Under the pieces are notes generated by a model. It made no database searches. It had not been told where the DNA came from and saw nothing but the letters and a program-made list of their open reading frames with translations. Shown one piece after another: positions 46,986 to 57,775 of a stretch of DNA of 64,000 bases. The DNA comes from Apostichopus japonicus (lineage: Eukaryota; Echinodermata; Holothuroidea; Aspidochirotida; Stichopodidae): contig NC_092579.1 in assembly GCF_037975245.1 (NCBI RefSeq), positions 16,394,178 to 16,458,177 of the forward strand, given 5' to 3'. The translations under genes and the position numbers were made by a program. The stretch's first letter is position 1, and each line of letters opens with the position of its first letter.

Positions 46986-47020
46986 GATTATAATGCAACA
47001 ATTTCTATTTTGAAATGCAG

Positions 47021-47134
47021 GAGTAAATCCATGTGCAAACATTTTTTGCGAAAATGGTGGTTTGTGTAACAATCTCAACAATGGCTTTCTATGCATTTGT
47101 GGAACCCAGTGGATTGGAACTCTCTGTGAAATAC
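47021..47134 (+). CDS. Exon e33: EGF domain preceding an FN3
   Basis: 38 codons, phase 1-1, acceptor tgaaatgcag, donor gtaagt at 47135. GVNPCANIFCENGGLC, CNNLNNGFLC, CGTQWIGTLC with the Trp seen in the pre-FN3 EGFs. First exon after the 9.1-kb intron. Confidence 0.93.
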
Positions 47135-47292
47135 GTAAGTTTTTTTCCGTCTTTTCTCAACCCTACATCTAGTCTGTTGATTCAGTTTGATTCAATCACT
47201 ATGGAGACTATTTATCTAAAATCTGTATTTCTTTCTTGTTTTTGTATCAGTATGTCATGTATATATGATATTTGGCATTGCAAGATTATCCC

Positions 47293-47640
47293 TTATTAAG
47301 TTTTAGAATGCCTTTAAGTAAAACTAGCTATCAAATAATGAGGATGGATGTAAACTTTTTCCTAGTAGGAAGTACACGATGAATATATCTCATGTAGATT
47401 TTGTTTAGCCATCAGTTGTCATGGCTTTTTTCTTCAGTGGCAGGAGTGATGGGAGGGAGTGAGGGGGATGGACTGAGTGGGATGGACTGAGGGGCATGGA
47501 CTGAGCGGCATGGACTGAGGGGTTGGGGATGGATTGATTGGTGGGAGATGGCTGATGGTGTTCAGGGGATGGCTGATGGTGTTCAGGGGAGGGTGTGAAG
47601 CTGAAGCCTGATTTGTTGGAATGAAGATGCGATTGAATGT
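47293..47640 (-). mobile_element. Dispersed repeat, copy A (inverted relative to 50893-51200)
   Basis: About 330 bases matching, in inverse orientation, the repeat at 50893-51200 (shared words include gctatcaaataatgaggatg, tctcatgtagatt, gtggcaggagtgatggg). Inside is a short tandem part (ggcatggactga units) that is expanded here relative to the other copy. The + strand is G-rich. Confidence 0.8.
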
Positions 47641-47788
47641 GAGGGTAAGGGCAAATGGGGTTAGGGATGGAATCGGTGCGAGTGGTAAACAAAAAAAGTA
47701 AAACAGAATTCAAATGTTGGGATCATTAATAAATATATCAGGCCCACTTCTCATTCATTATACATGCATTCCTGTAATCTAATTACAG

Positions 47789-48070
47789 CCAGCAGTGTAC
47801 CCTTGACAACACCAGAGCAAACGACAAACAGTGTTACTGTGAGGTGGAATACAGTACCGGGACCAATTATGCTCTACAACCTCAGGGTGTTTGACGTCAA
47901 TCGAAACGTCATTCAGACGATACCCGTACTGCCCTCGCAAGCCGTCAACAACCAGTTCACTCAACCTATCACAAACCTGGAACCGGGAGAGAACTACATG
48001 ATAGTTCTGAGTGTCATGACTGATACCAACGAAGAGTTTGACATTTCAACGATCACTACTCTATCAGCAA
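47789..48070 (+). CDS. Exon e34: FN3 domain
   Basis: 94 codons, phase 1-1, acceptor taattacag, donor gtgagt at 48071. ASSVPLTTPEQTTNSVTVRW (strand-B Trp), YNLRVFDVNRNVI, ITNLEPGENYMIVLSV as the E-F turn. Middle of cassette e33-e34-e35. Confidence 0.92.
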
Positions 48071-48599
48071 GTGAGTGCCTATACTTCACTCATATTATAA
48101 GAAAAGACATGCCAGATTTTGATATAAACCAATAAAGCACCAAAAAAAATATTGCTGTAAAAGAAGAATCGACTTCTTGATTATTTTCTAATTTCCATAC
48201 CAGCTGACTTCCGCGAAGTGACAATTCCTGAGAATAGACCTGTAATCTTTTTTTTATTATCAGAAATTATCTCATTTTTTAGCTGCAAACTATAATGCTA
48301 TTTAATAACAAATAATAATCTGTATTTTCTCAATAGTGAACCTTAAAATATCTTTCATAGTTTTAACTTGCAAAACTGTATGATAATTGCCAAAGCACCC
48401 AGCTGGTACATAAGTACATGCTGAAAAAATTTACAAAGTTTTAAAAACAAAAATTGTTGTTTAATACTGTAAGCACAGGACATCATGTGAGAGATAATGA
48501 GTTATTAATATTAAGTGGGAAACAAAAAAGGTGGTTTTAAACTGTGACTTTTTTCTTTCTTCATGAATTGTCACTAATTTTTTTATATTTTTTATACAG

Positions 48600-48716
48600 C
48601 TATTTGTGAAGCAAGTCCTTGTCAAAATGGAGGTGCCTGTATTGATGACAATACCCTACCAGCGAACTATTTCTGTCAGTGTTTAGCAGGCTACTCTGGT
48701 ATCAACTGCCAAGAAA
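48600..48716 (+). CDS. Exon e35: EGF-like domain following an FN3
   Basis: 39 codons, phase 1-1, acceptor tttatacag, donor gtaagt at 48717. [14 protein letters not shown], loop [22 protein letters not shown]. The longer C3-C4 loop fits the post-FN3 subclass. Confidence 0.92.
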
Positions 48717-50198
48717 GTAAGTACTTCATTTCTGTCTTATGAATCGGATTTATGCCTTTTACTGAAGATTTCAGAGTCGGCCTCTTTAAGTGTTGCATCA
48801 AAAGTCAGCTGTGTATACCTATAGATAGAGCAGACTTTTGTTGTTGAGTTTTCTCTTTGGGAGAGATTTCAATTTGGTTATTATGTAGCGTTGGAATTAT
48901 TGGATAAAATAGTCGGTAATGCAGTAGTGGATAGTAAGGATTATTCAGCTGTACCTCATGGCGACACATTCATAATGTCACAGTCACCCCCCCCCACCCC
49001 CTACCCCTGAAGCATCCGTGGTGCATAATTATGCATCCTTACATTTGTAACCTGATCTGCTGTAAAGTAAAGTGCCATGTGTGTCAGCTGTGGGTTGTTT
49101 AGATATGCCCAAATATTCAGTACTTAACTTTGACTCCTGCAGAGTCACAGTTTGTCAGTTTCATGCTAATACTGGCCTCAATTGATTTTTGTGAACAGGT
49201 AGGTGTATATGCTGTAGATTCTAAGGCAGTATAGAGTGGTGTGCAGCTACTAGACAGGAAATTGTGTGTAAATTGGGGTAAAGCTCTCCTATTCATGCAT
49301 ACAGTAGTCAGCTTCACAGAGTCAGCGGTGCGTGTCATTGGGTGCTGGTTCCAAAAAAGGATCCACAAATGGCACTTTCTGGGTAGAAGCCATCAATATC
49401 TAGGTCACTTTGATGTCAAAATGTCACAGCATGTAATCATGCAATTCTTCACAAGTTGAACTTAAGTAATAATCAGTTCAGAGAGTTGATTTCACAGATA
49501 ATTAGTCCTATATCTCGGGGAGCTCTTTTATCTGTCTGTGCATTCAGTGATATAATGATACTTGCAATTCATGCTTGTGCTTTAGAAAGTGTTTATTGAC
49601 TTTTGATAAAATGAGGATTGTCAGAGTTGTTTAGAGTGTGTGACAGTGTCCTATAACATATGGTTGTTGCATGGGTGGTACGAAGGTGTCATGCATGAGG
49701 TGCTCTGAGGTAGATTTGAGTCTGTTGTTTATTGTGCTGCAGCTGTGTCATTGTCTACAATGTAATAACGATTACTTCATATCACCCTTCACCTCTAGAC
49801 ATGAATGACCACACGTTCTAGGTTTACTTATATATTCATAACACACTTCTCAACTTTGATATTTTAGTTATATTGAAGACAAATTAAAAGTCATAAATAT
49901 TTCATAAGAATGAACCGTGCCAAATAACACATGTATCATAATGTGAGCGTTCATTGCAACCTTTAATTCCGCACTGGCGTGCAGAAAATCGGGGACAATT
50001 TGGAAAATGGATTAAATATGCATATTTTCCGAGCAATTGTCATTAAACAATTGTTACTTTTGAAAAATGAGATGCTTATTTGCTGTTTGACTATTTTAGA
50101 GTATTTTACACTTTGAAGTAGCAGCATGTCTTGCTTCAATCCACTTGACTTTCTCCTTTCCTCATTGTCACAAGAACATGATATGACATTTGTTAATA
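48717..50198 (+). other. Intron between e35 and e36, first part
   Basis: 1.5 kb with a poly-C run at 48988. No exon or array seen. Confidence 0.5.
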
Positions 50199-50540
50199 TA
50201 GTGTAAAAGTAAGTTGGCCTGACGTTTTGATCCTAGCAGGATCTTCAAAGGCTGAATGACAATTAAAAGTAACAGAAGGGACAAAAACACACACAGAATA
50301 CAGACAAGTTAACAAGCATGGTGAACACAAAAGAGATAGATGTAAGGGGATTAGTAGACAAGGGATGGAGAGAAAGAGGACAAAGAGAGGATTAAGGGAA
50401 GGGGGTAGGGAATAAACTGGAGAAGGACAAAGACAGAAAGGTGTGGAGAAAAAAGGGTGGAAGAGAGCTATGAGAAGAGGAATGAATGGGTGGGGGAGGG
50501 GGGAGCAAGGGGAGAAGGAGGGGGACAGAAGAAAAGTTTG
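50199..50540 (+). repeat. Dispersed repeat with a long purine-rich tract
   Basis: Begins gtgtaaaagtaagttggcct, as in the hairpin at 32091, then cgttttgatcctagcaggatc. From about 50350 to 50540 the strand is almost entirely purine (runs of gagaaag, ggggagg, gaagaaaag). The homopurine tract could form a triplex; a transposon copy with an internal purine tract is my best reading. Confidence 0.6.
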
Positions 50541-50732
50541 TCATGTCCTTCCTGAATGTTGAGCCCATGAGGTTGAATGGTGCGAAGGCGTTGCATCCAC
50601 AGCCTCACTCTGCTCATTCGTACTATTATTTTGATTTGTTAATGTTGTATGTTTTTCGGCCAAAAAAAAAAAAAATATGCCAAATGATTTTGTATTCATA
50701 CCGGTTTTCCTTTGCATATTTGCTTCTTTCAG

Positions 50733-50846
50733 ACATCAATGAATGCTTGTCCAGTCCCTGTCTGAATCAGGGAAGCTGCATCGACAGCATCAATTCCTAC
50801 GTGTGTGCCTGCAACGCCGCATGGCAAGGCGTCCGTTGTGAGATAC
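50733..50846 (+). CDS. Exon e36: calcium-binding EGF domain preceding an FN3
   Basis: 38 codons, phase 1-1, acceptor gcttctttcag, donor gtaagt at 50847. DINECLSSPCLNQGSC carries both O-glucose (CLSSPC) and O-fucose (LNQGS) consensus. CIDSINSYVC is hydroxylatable. CNAAWQGVRC has the pre-FN3 Trp. Confidence 0.94.
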
Positions 50847-50892
50847 GTAAGTATCCACCTGTCGTTCGTTTTGTCTGAAATAGTTTCACCAT

Positions 50893-51200
50893 TTCACCGC
50901 ATCTTCATTCCAACAAATCACGCTTCAACCTCACACCCTCCCCTAAACACCATCAGCTATCCCCTAAAACACCATCAGTTATCCCCCACCAGTCAATCCA
51001 TCCCCCACCCCTCGGTCTATGCCCCTCACTCCCTCCCATCACTCCTGCCACTGGAGAAAAAGACATGACAACTGATGGCTAAAAAAATCTACATGAGATA
51101 CATTCATTGTGTACTTCCAACTAGGAAAAGTTTACATCCATCCTCATTATTTGATAGCTAGTTTTACTAAAAGGATATTCTAAAACTTAAAGGCATTGAA
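50893..51200 (+). mobile_element. Dispersed repeat, copy B
   Basis: Inverse of the repeat at 47293-47640, C-rich on the + strand. Each copy lies within about 160 bases downstream of an EGF exon (e33, e36) in two paralogous cassettes, but in opposite orientation. This argues for separate insertions rather than co-duplication. Confidence 0.8.
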
Positions 51201-51626
51201 GACTCGCCCCAAACCGCGTGCGGCCATCTGAAAAAGTTTCTGTTGCTTGCAAGTGACGTTTTGGTTGTGTCGCTACAAAATGCAGACAGTAATGAAACGT
51301 GATGCCTTGTTAACTTTAGCTGGACCTGAGATGTCCATCGCTGTATCGTTTGTACACTGTGCTGTGGGTATTGACCGCAGCTGTATGTACTGACTGTACA
51401 CTAGTGTCTTATTACCAACGGTATACGCAATCTGTGTGTGTATTTTCTGGGATCGATGGTGGTGTCTAACACTTCTGTTTACACCTCATTCGAAACTAGG
51501 TCAGATTACCGGCATTGGACGTTTCTTTTTGTGCGAGTCTTCACACCCTTTAATATGCAGATTGTGCCAAGTGTTTATTCTTTGAATTAACATTTCATAT
51601 ATTGTCTTTCAAATCTAATCCGCTAG

Positions 51627-51899
51627 CTCGCAGCTCTGGCCTCACAACTGGGTCCATAACACCCACATCCATCCAGGTACTGTGGCAAGATCTGCCCCTG
51701 AATGTAGACTTTTACGATTTGACGGTTTCCACCCCTGAAGGAGACCAGAGCTTCATCATCCCTCAGCAGCAGGCTGTGGGTGGCCGTATCCTGTACACCA
51801 TACCAGGCCTTGATCCCAACACCCCGTACCCTATCAACCTGAATGCGATAATCAACGCTGAGGGGTACGATATAGGAACCATAGTTCCAACCACCGCAA
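51627..51899 (+). CDS. Exon e37: FN3 domain
   Basis: 91 codons, phase 1-1, donor gtgagt at 51900. Acceptor ccgctag at 51626 chosen over gctcgcag at 51633, because only the first keeps phase 1 and the ARSSGLTTG start parallel to e34 (ASSVPLTT). SIQVLWQDLP (strand-B Trp), FYDLTVSTPEG, IPGLDPNTPYPINLNAI. Confidence 0.9.
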
Positions 51900-52966
51900 G
51901 TGAGTGCCTTGGAGATGGGAATGTTAAATATCATTAATGTACTGCGAATGCTTTTGAGAGAATTGATATATCGCTATAATTGTTACCAATGCAAAATATG
52001 GAACTTGAATTTTAAGAACGACTAATCGATTAAATTGCCAAGAATTTTTGGGAATACCAGGAAAAAGAGAAATAAATAAATAAAATGTGCAATAACATGA
52101 ATAATACAGTAAATGTATATATATATATATTTTACAGTTCACTTTATTGATTAGAAATTAGTTATTACATTCATATCCATACCGACAGTATTGAAATCTG
52201 TCATCAACAAGTATACAGAAAATACCAGGTATATCCGAACAACCTTGAATACTCGGTAAAAATAATACCTTATTAAAATACCGACCCAGACAGTACACGC
52301 AACTCGAGGATACCGATATTCCCACTGCTACTCTTTATCGTATACCTTACCACTCCCCGTAGTCCCAAACTGTAAACATCCTTTCTTGCACAATCTCTGT
52401 CAGCGGGTATACCGGTATTTGTTTTTTTGCTCATACCCACGCACCCTAGTATGTACATTGGATAAATGAGTTAGATATCACAACATTGAATTATAATATT
52501 ACTACTTAGTTCTTAGAGAATTGAACCATGCCATTGGCATAAGTCTTTCCTTGTGCCAGTTTGGGATTTTAGCTGTCACCATGAATTCAATTGATATCCT
52601 GAAAAACCTTGGGGCAAGAGTTCCTAATTGCCATTCACCACTACTTCCCCCTTTTAATTTTTGGTTATATATGTTTTATTATCCATCTTGTTTATTCAAC
52701 ACCTTTTCCAAATTACAGTGATGTTCAATGCATTAAATAATTTGCTACAAGGAGAGATCTACAACCTAAGGTTTAAAATAGGTACAGAACTTTGGCAGGC
52801 ACAAGCGAAGGGCGCAATGTTAAGTCAACGTCGAAAGACGACTATTAAGCTGGTAAAAAATACATACGAGGTTGTTACCCACACATGACAATCTGGTTTT
52901 GTGTTGTTTTACAAGTTTCTTCATATTGATTCATGCTATGAGGTTATGTCTTTACTTGTTCTTCAG
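51900..52966 (+). other. Intron between e37 and e38
   Basis: 1.1 kb; (ta)n run near 52118-52130. 52170-52460 repeats phrases such as taccgatatt, ataccggtat and aataccgacc, a possible decayed repeat. No exon seen. Confidence 0.5.
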
Positions 52967-53083
52967 GTCCGTGTGCTAATAATCCATGCTTGAACGGAGG
53001 AGCTTGTAACAACGCTGTCGGTTCAGCTCTGGGATATGCATGTTCTTGTCGGAGCGGCTTTGAAGGCACTAACTGTGAACGGG
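52967..53083 (+). CDS. Exon e38: EGF-like domain following an FN3
   Basis: 39 codons, phase 1-1, acceptor gttcttcag, donor gtaaag at 53084. [14 protein letters not shown], long loop [24 protein letters not shown]-x-C-x-C loop end as in e18, e32, e48. Confidence 0.92.
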
Positions 53084-53471
53084 GTAAAGCACCCAAACTG
53101 GATTTCATTGGTCACAATTTGAGGAAACCGTTTGTCTTTTCTTCTCAAAGATAATCTTAATTGGATTATTGGTTGTTTTTTCTACACTGAGTTTATATAA
53201 ATGAGGATGAAGAAGTATTAAGTGGCATAATATTTGCATAAAATTTGAGTGTTGTTGATATTCATTTCTATGTAGAGTGTTTGTAAGACTGGCAAGTTGC
53301 AGTATCAAAGAAATTTCATTGCACTGAGTTGGGTAGCTTTGATTTCAATCGTCTTTTCATACAACAAATATTTAGGCTGTCCATCCAATGTGTGCCATGT
53401 CCATTTAATATTGAGTACGTAATAATGAAACCATGTTTGAGATATTTTGCGATCATAACGAAACATAACTT

Positions 53472-53472
53472 A

Positions 53473-53534
<62 letters not shown>

Positions 53535-53546
53535 ATATATATATAC

Positions 53547-53579
<33 letters not shown>
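53472..53579 (+). repeat. (TA)n microsatellite
   Basis: About 108 bases of ta repeats with a few c or g interruptions, in the e38-e39 intron. The remaining intron shows nothing else. Confidence 0.95.
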
Positions 53580-54041
53580 AATGCCAGCAGCACAATACTG
53601 CCTCAGGTGAACAATGTGTTGAACTCTGTGGCTGTTATTCCCAATGTTACTACTGTATGCCTCTTATAGTTCACAACCACATTATTCGTAAGGTATAAAT
53701 ATGCAGAAAGGCTGGTATCTACTTTACCCTTCACGATGGATGCACATCCAATTTCCAGTTTTACAGCTCGTTTTGGGATATTTACCATTTTTCAAGACTT
53801 GATTTATCTGTGAAGACTGAATTTCTCGTAGATGAAAAAAAAACAACATACTTTTAGTTGTCCAGGGCTGTAACTTATGACCTCCCATCCCAGATGGTGA
53901 GTTTTTATTGCTCGGAGTGATTCAGCAATTATTCACAGGACCATAGCACTGGAACATAAACCACCAAATGAAATGTCTATTTTGAGTTGGTGAAATTCTG
54001 GGTTTTATGGCGATAAAGTTTTGATTGTTTACTTTTGACAG

Positions 54042-54155
54042 ATATCGATGAATGTGCCAGTAATCCATGTCAATCAACGGCTCAATGTGTGAATCAGATT
54101 GCTGCATATGAATGCATATGCCCCATCTTCAGATTCGGACCTCGATGCGAAATGA
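54042..54155 (+). CDS. Exon e39: calcium-binding EGF domain
   Basis: 38 codons, phase 1-1, acceptor cttttgacag, donor gtgagt at 54156. [16 protein letters not shown] (calcium-binding start, O-glucose consensus), CVNQIAAYEC, CPIFRFGPRC. The usual aromatic-Gly in the last loop is replaced by the odd IFRFG. Confidence 0.93.
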
Positions 54156-54674
54156 GTGAGTCTCTCTGTTTTTTTATAGACCCGCAAGTTTGCTTGTTTG
54201 TTCTTTTCTATCTTTTTGGTATTTTGCCGCAAACGTGCGAGCGTTTGGTAATAGCGAAATAGTTTGGTAGCTTTACACAAAAAATTCCAGAGACTTATAG
54301 GTACAGTGTTTTAGTTGTATTGGGACATTCTACCTTTGAGATTGAAACAAACCCATCTTTCAGTATGATGTTATTTGACCCCTGAAAACAAGTCAGCCCC
54401 TTTGTCAACTTAGATGCAAACAGCACACAAGGCCATTAGCCAACAGCACACAAGGCCATTACTGTTGTGTGCGTTTTACACAAAGAGTAGTACATTTATT
54501 GAATTATTGAATCTTTTAAAATGTCTGTGAATAAAGTCCAAAAATATGATGTGATTTAATTTATCTGAGGCCATCCTTCTAACATAGACATTTACAAGCA
54601 TAAGGTTCTATCAGGACTGGAATCTTTTTCTATACCACACCAGTACTAATAACTAATAGAGCTACATGCTACGG

Positions 54675-54880
54675 CAATGATAGACGGCCTAATGGTTAAC
54701 ACCTTGAGTCACGTCGTTGTGTGGCCACCCATCCCTACTAGCTCTTCTTTTGTGTATATATGTGGTTCAAAGAGGTGTGGTGCCACATTAATAAGATACA
54801 CTCAAGGAGCGTTAACTCAGTGGTTAACGCCGGTGCCTTCCAATCATTTGGTCCCCAGTTTGAGTCACTCCAAGATTAAT
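54675..54880 (+). mobile_element. tRNA-derived SINE-like sequences (two A-box-like units)
   Basis: cctaatggttaacacc at 54688 and gcgttaactcagtggttaacgcc at 54810 (listed in part) resemble tRNA A boxes. The second is followed at tRNA spacing by ggtccccagtttgagtcactcc, a decayed B box. The stem ends ggagc/actcc nearly pair. Probably one or two SINE heads in the e39-e40 intron. The intron's tail has loosely repeated acatac and taaaataaaa words. Confidence 0.5.
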
Positions 54881-55313
54881 GTATGTCGTCCAGTAACATA
54901 GTTGTCGACAATTGACAATTTATAATCATGGACGTTTAAATATGAATCTTAAGAGACTGACTTCGGTCAGCTTGCGGCTTTGATAAGCCAATGATGGCTT
55001 CTTTGAGAGTTCCTGCTTGCAGGAGGATCTAAACTACATACATACATTACGAGTAGAACCCATGGAACAATCTTATGGTGGTATAGATAGGATCTTTTGC
55101 AATGTCATCTGCGAATTAATCAGGTCACGCATCTGGAGTCTATGCATACTAAGTTCTTCAGTATACCGCCCTCACCTCCTTTCGGGTGAACAATTTAATT
55201 CTGCTGTATTGACTTATATAAGTTACCCGCCTTGCTTGGTAACCGAGAGGATAAAAATTAAAATAAAATGAAGAATGGTATTACACTGCCTTGTACTCTT
55301 CCACCACTTTCAG

Positions 55314-55430
55314 GTGTTTGCAGTTTTGCTCAGTGTTTTAATGGAGGTACCTGTATTGAAAGTGCAGCCAGTCAGACAGGTTACACCTGTAATTGCCTAC
55401 CTGCATTCTCTGGTACAAATTGTCAGACTG
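55314..55430 (+). CDS. Exon e40: EGF-like domain of the post-FN3 subclass
   Basis: 39 codons, phase 1-1, acceptor ccactttcag, donor gtaagt at 55431. GVCSFAQCFNGGTC (O-fucose consensus), long loop IESAASQTGYTC, CLPAFSGTNC. By loop it belongs with EGFs that follow an FN3, yet the exon before it is EGF e39, so an FN3 exon may have been lost between them. Confidence 0.92.
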
Positions 55431-56074
55431 GTAAGTAAATATTTTTGATTTTCAAATTCAGAGGTAAAGTTACATAAAATAAAACCCAACAACTTTAAAA
55501 CTAGGCACAAGGGCTTTTTTTTTATGGCTACTTTAACAGCTGAAAAGTGAGAAATAGCATTTATATTAAAATAATGACAAACTTTGCCAAGCTCACCTGG
55601 TGCATCTTGTGTCGTATTTTGTCCTGAGTTGCCCGTCCAAATATCTCTCAAATAGAAGGAAGGAAGTTAAATATCTCATTTTGTTATTTTTTATTTTTTG
55701 CCACATTGATTGTTTTCGTTTGGTGGCTGTTCGTTTGTTTGTCACTTTGCCATGTAAGGATGTTTACACATAATTCAATAACCTCAAAGTGACTAAGAGA
55801 TCTACGATGTAAGTAGAATTTTTCACTGCAAGTTGAGTTTATTTTTTTTAAGTCTAGTGCAGAAAAGTCTGTGTCCTACAAAGTATAGCTTAAGCTAAGT
55901 TTGTTGTAAATTCCAATACAAACAGTTTTTAATGTTAGGTTCCTAACATTTCCTTTATGAGTTTAATATGGGACCATCAAATTCTGGTAAATTCAGTTCA
56001 ACATCTGGCTGTTGTGCTAATTATGTACATTAAGCTGTATAATTCTAAACTGCAGAAATTTCTCTTCTCTTTAG

Positions 56075-56191
56075 CTCAAGATTTTTGCGAACCAAATCCT
56101 CCCTGCCAGAATAATGGTATATGCTTCTCAGTGGGGACCGAAGTGAGATGCCAATGTCCTTCTGGATACATTGGGACGTTTTGTGAACTCG
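56075..56191 (+). CDS. Exon e41: EGF-like domain
   Basis: 39 codons, phase 1-1, acceptor ttctctttag, donor gtacgt at 56192. An in-frame alternative acceptor (ctcaag, exon from 56081) would drop two residues. AQDFCEPNPPCQNNGIC has an extra residue in C1-C2. CFSVGTEVRC, CPSGYIGTFC. Confidence 0.9.
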
Positions 56192-56428
56192 GTACGTTTC
56201 ACTACGTGTGCTATAAGCTTTAGTTGTTATAAAAGTAGTACAATTATCACAGCTGAAGCAAAGATTAAAAAATGGGATCATCAGTCTATAATTATTATGT
56301 TTTATTAATTAATGATTTATTTAATATAGTAGACTGTTTAATTGCATCAGATTTGCTCCTTCAAGAAGCAGTAAGCGTGTACCCTATCTGTGTAATAGCT
56401 TGTGAATCTACAGTGAATTTTCATCATT

Positions 56429-56429
<1 letters not shown>

Positions 56430-56463
<34 letters not shown>

Positions 56464-56702
56464 AAACATATATATGTGTCACCAAAAACAGAACTAGTAT
56501 TGCTCGAAACAGGTGACAAACGCCAACAGTGGAATTACGACCTTCCTTACCGGTTTCGAACCTCTGGACATACAATCAGCGTCCTTACCCTATCCGCATA
56601 TAAAGTGGGAGGCCGGGGTTCGAATCCCGGTGGAGGCTGGAAATTTTTTCACTGTTCTGGATGTTTCAATTCACTACGATTTCAATTATATATATATATA
56701 TA

Positions 56703-56736
<34 letters not shown>

Positions 56737-56748
56737 GTATACATAATG
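56430..56748 (+). mobile_element. tRNA-derived SINE-like element between (TA)n runs
   Basis: (ta)n runs at 56430-56465 and 56685-56748 enclose about 220 bases. These contain gaccttccttaccggtttcgaacc and, near 56616-56633, a perfect T-arm: ccggg-gttcgaat-cccgg, followed by ggtggaggctgg. No complete cloverleaf can be drawn, so it is not a tRNA gene but a tRNA-derived repeat. Confidence 0.65.
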
Positions 56749-56774
56749 ATTGATTATTGAGTCTATAATTACAG

Positions 56775-56888
56775 AGGTCAACGCCTGCCAGAATAGCCCA
56801 TGCTTGAACGGGGGAGTTTGTGTAAATCTAATAAACAACTACTTCTGTCAGTGCCCAGCTGGTTTTACTGGAGTCAACTGTGAAACAA
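56775..56888 (+). CDS. Exon e42: EGF domain
   Basis: 38 codons, phase 1-1, acceptor taattacag, donor gtaagt at 56889. [26 protein letters not shown] (Asn hydroxylation pattern), CPAGFTGVNC. Confidence 0.93.
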
Positions 56889-57661
56889 GTAAGTTTTTCT
56901 CCATTTCATGGTCCAGAATTAGTTAATAGTAATGACATAACAGAGAGACAGAAATACAGGGATAGTCCATCTTTTCAACTTTGAACTGTTTAAAATAAAC
57001 ATATCTACTGCGATGGATATGAATTTTCCGGTAAATTTAATACTTCATACAAGTTCATTACTTGCTCTTTATTTCTCTTTTGTGAAAGTCTGATGGAGTG
57101 CTACAAATGTATATTATTCCCTGAAAGCCTGAAAAGCATTTATTCTAGCATGAAAATGCAGTCATTTTGACCTGAAGTGCTTTGGGGAAATCCAAGGTTC
57201 TTGTAGTTATCCACTATCATATGATTGACTATTCAGTCATGAGTCATAGCTGAGTTTGAAATTTGTTTTATACCATTTGGAAGACCCATTTTATAATGGG
57301 ATAGCTGTAGCTTTGCTCTCCTGGGAAGAAAGAAAAGCAACCCTCTTATCATTGCCAGCTGGGACTCAAACCCATGACATCTGCTAAGCTGCTAGGCTTC
57401 ACTGTTGTCAATGCTACCACATGTACCCACTCCATTCGTGGCACTTAAAAAAAAAACTTTGAAAAATAACTTGATTATGACATCATGGGTACTAATGGGG
57501 TATATCCATGCTTTATTCTGTCTGCTAAATGCAAAAGCAGAGAAATTAAATTAGATTTCTGCTTTATGTGAATATTTTGGCTGAACTTTTGGCTCTTAAT
57601 TTTGCTATCAATAATTCCACTTTTCCGGGGTTTTTTTGTATTTTTTTTTTTTTTTTGGCAG

Positions 57662-57775
57662 ATTCCAACACTTGTGCAAATGAACCCTGCTTGAATAACG
57701 GTGAATGCGTCGACCTCGCAAACTCATTCATTTGTATTTGTGGTCCTCTGTACGAGGGCACCCGTTGTGAAATCA
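57662..57775 (+). CDS. Exon e43: EGF domain
   Basis: 38 codons, phase 1-1, acceptor after a long T run (ttttttggcag), donor gtaagt at 57776. DSNTCANEPCLNNGEC, CVDLANSFIC (hydroxylation motif), CGPLYEGTRC. Confidence 0.93.

Noticed and set aside
47405-47713. Pro/Ser/His-rich 102-codon minus-strand frame
   Set aside because: It lies wholly in a dispersed repeat with short tandem units whose inverted copy at 50893 lacks the same frame.
51627-51634. Acceptor gctcgcag for exon e37
   Set aside because: It would start the exon in phase 2 and remove the ARS start shared with e34; ccgctag at 51626 keeps phase 1.
56600-56640. Functional tRNA with a perfect T-arm
   Set aside because: Only the T-arm is intact; no D arm, anticodon arm or pairing acceptor can be drawn upstream, and (TA)n tails suggest a SINE.
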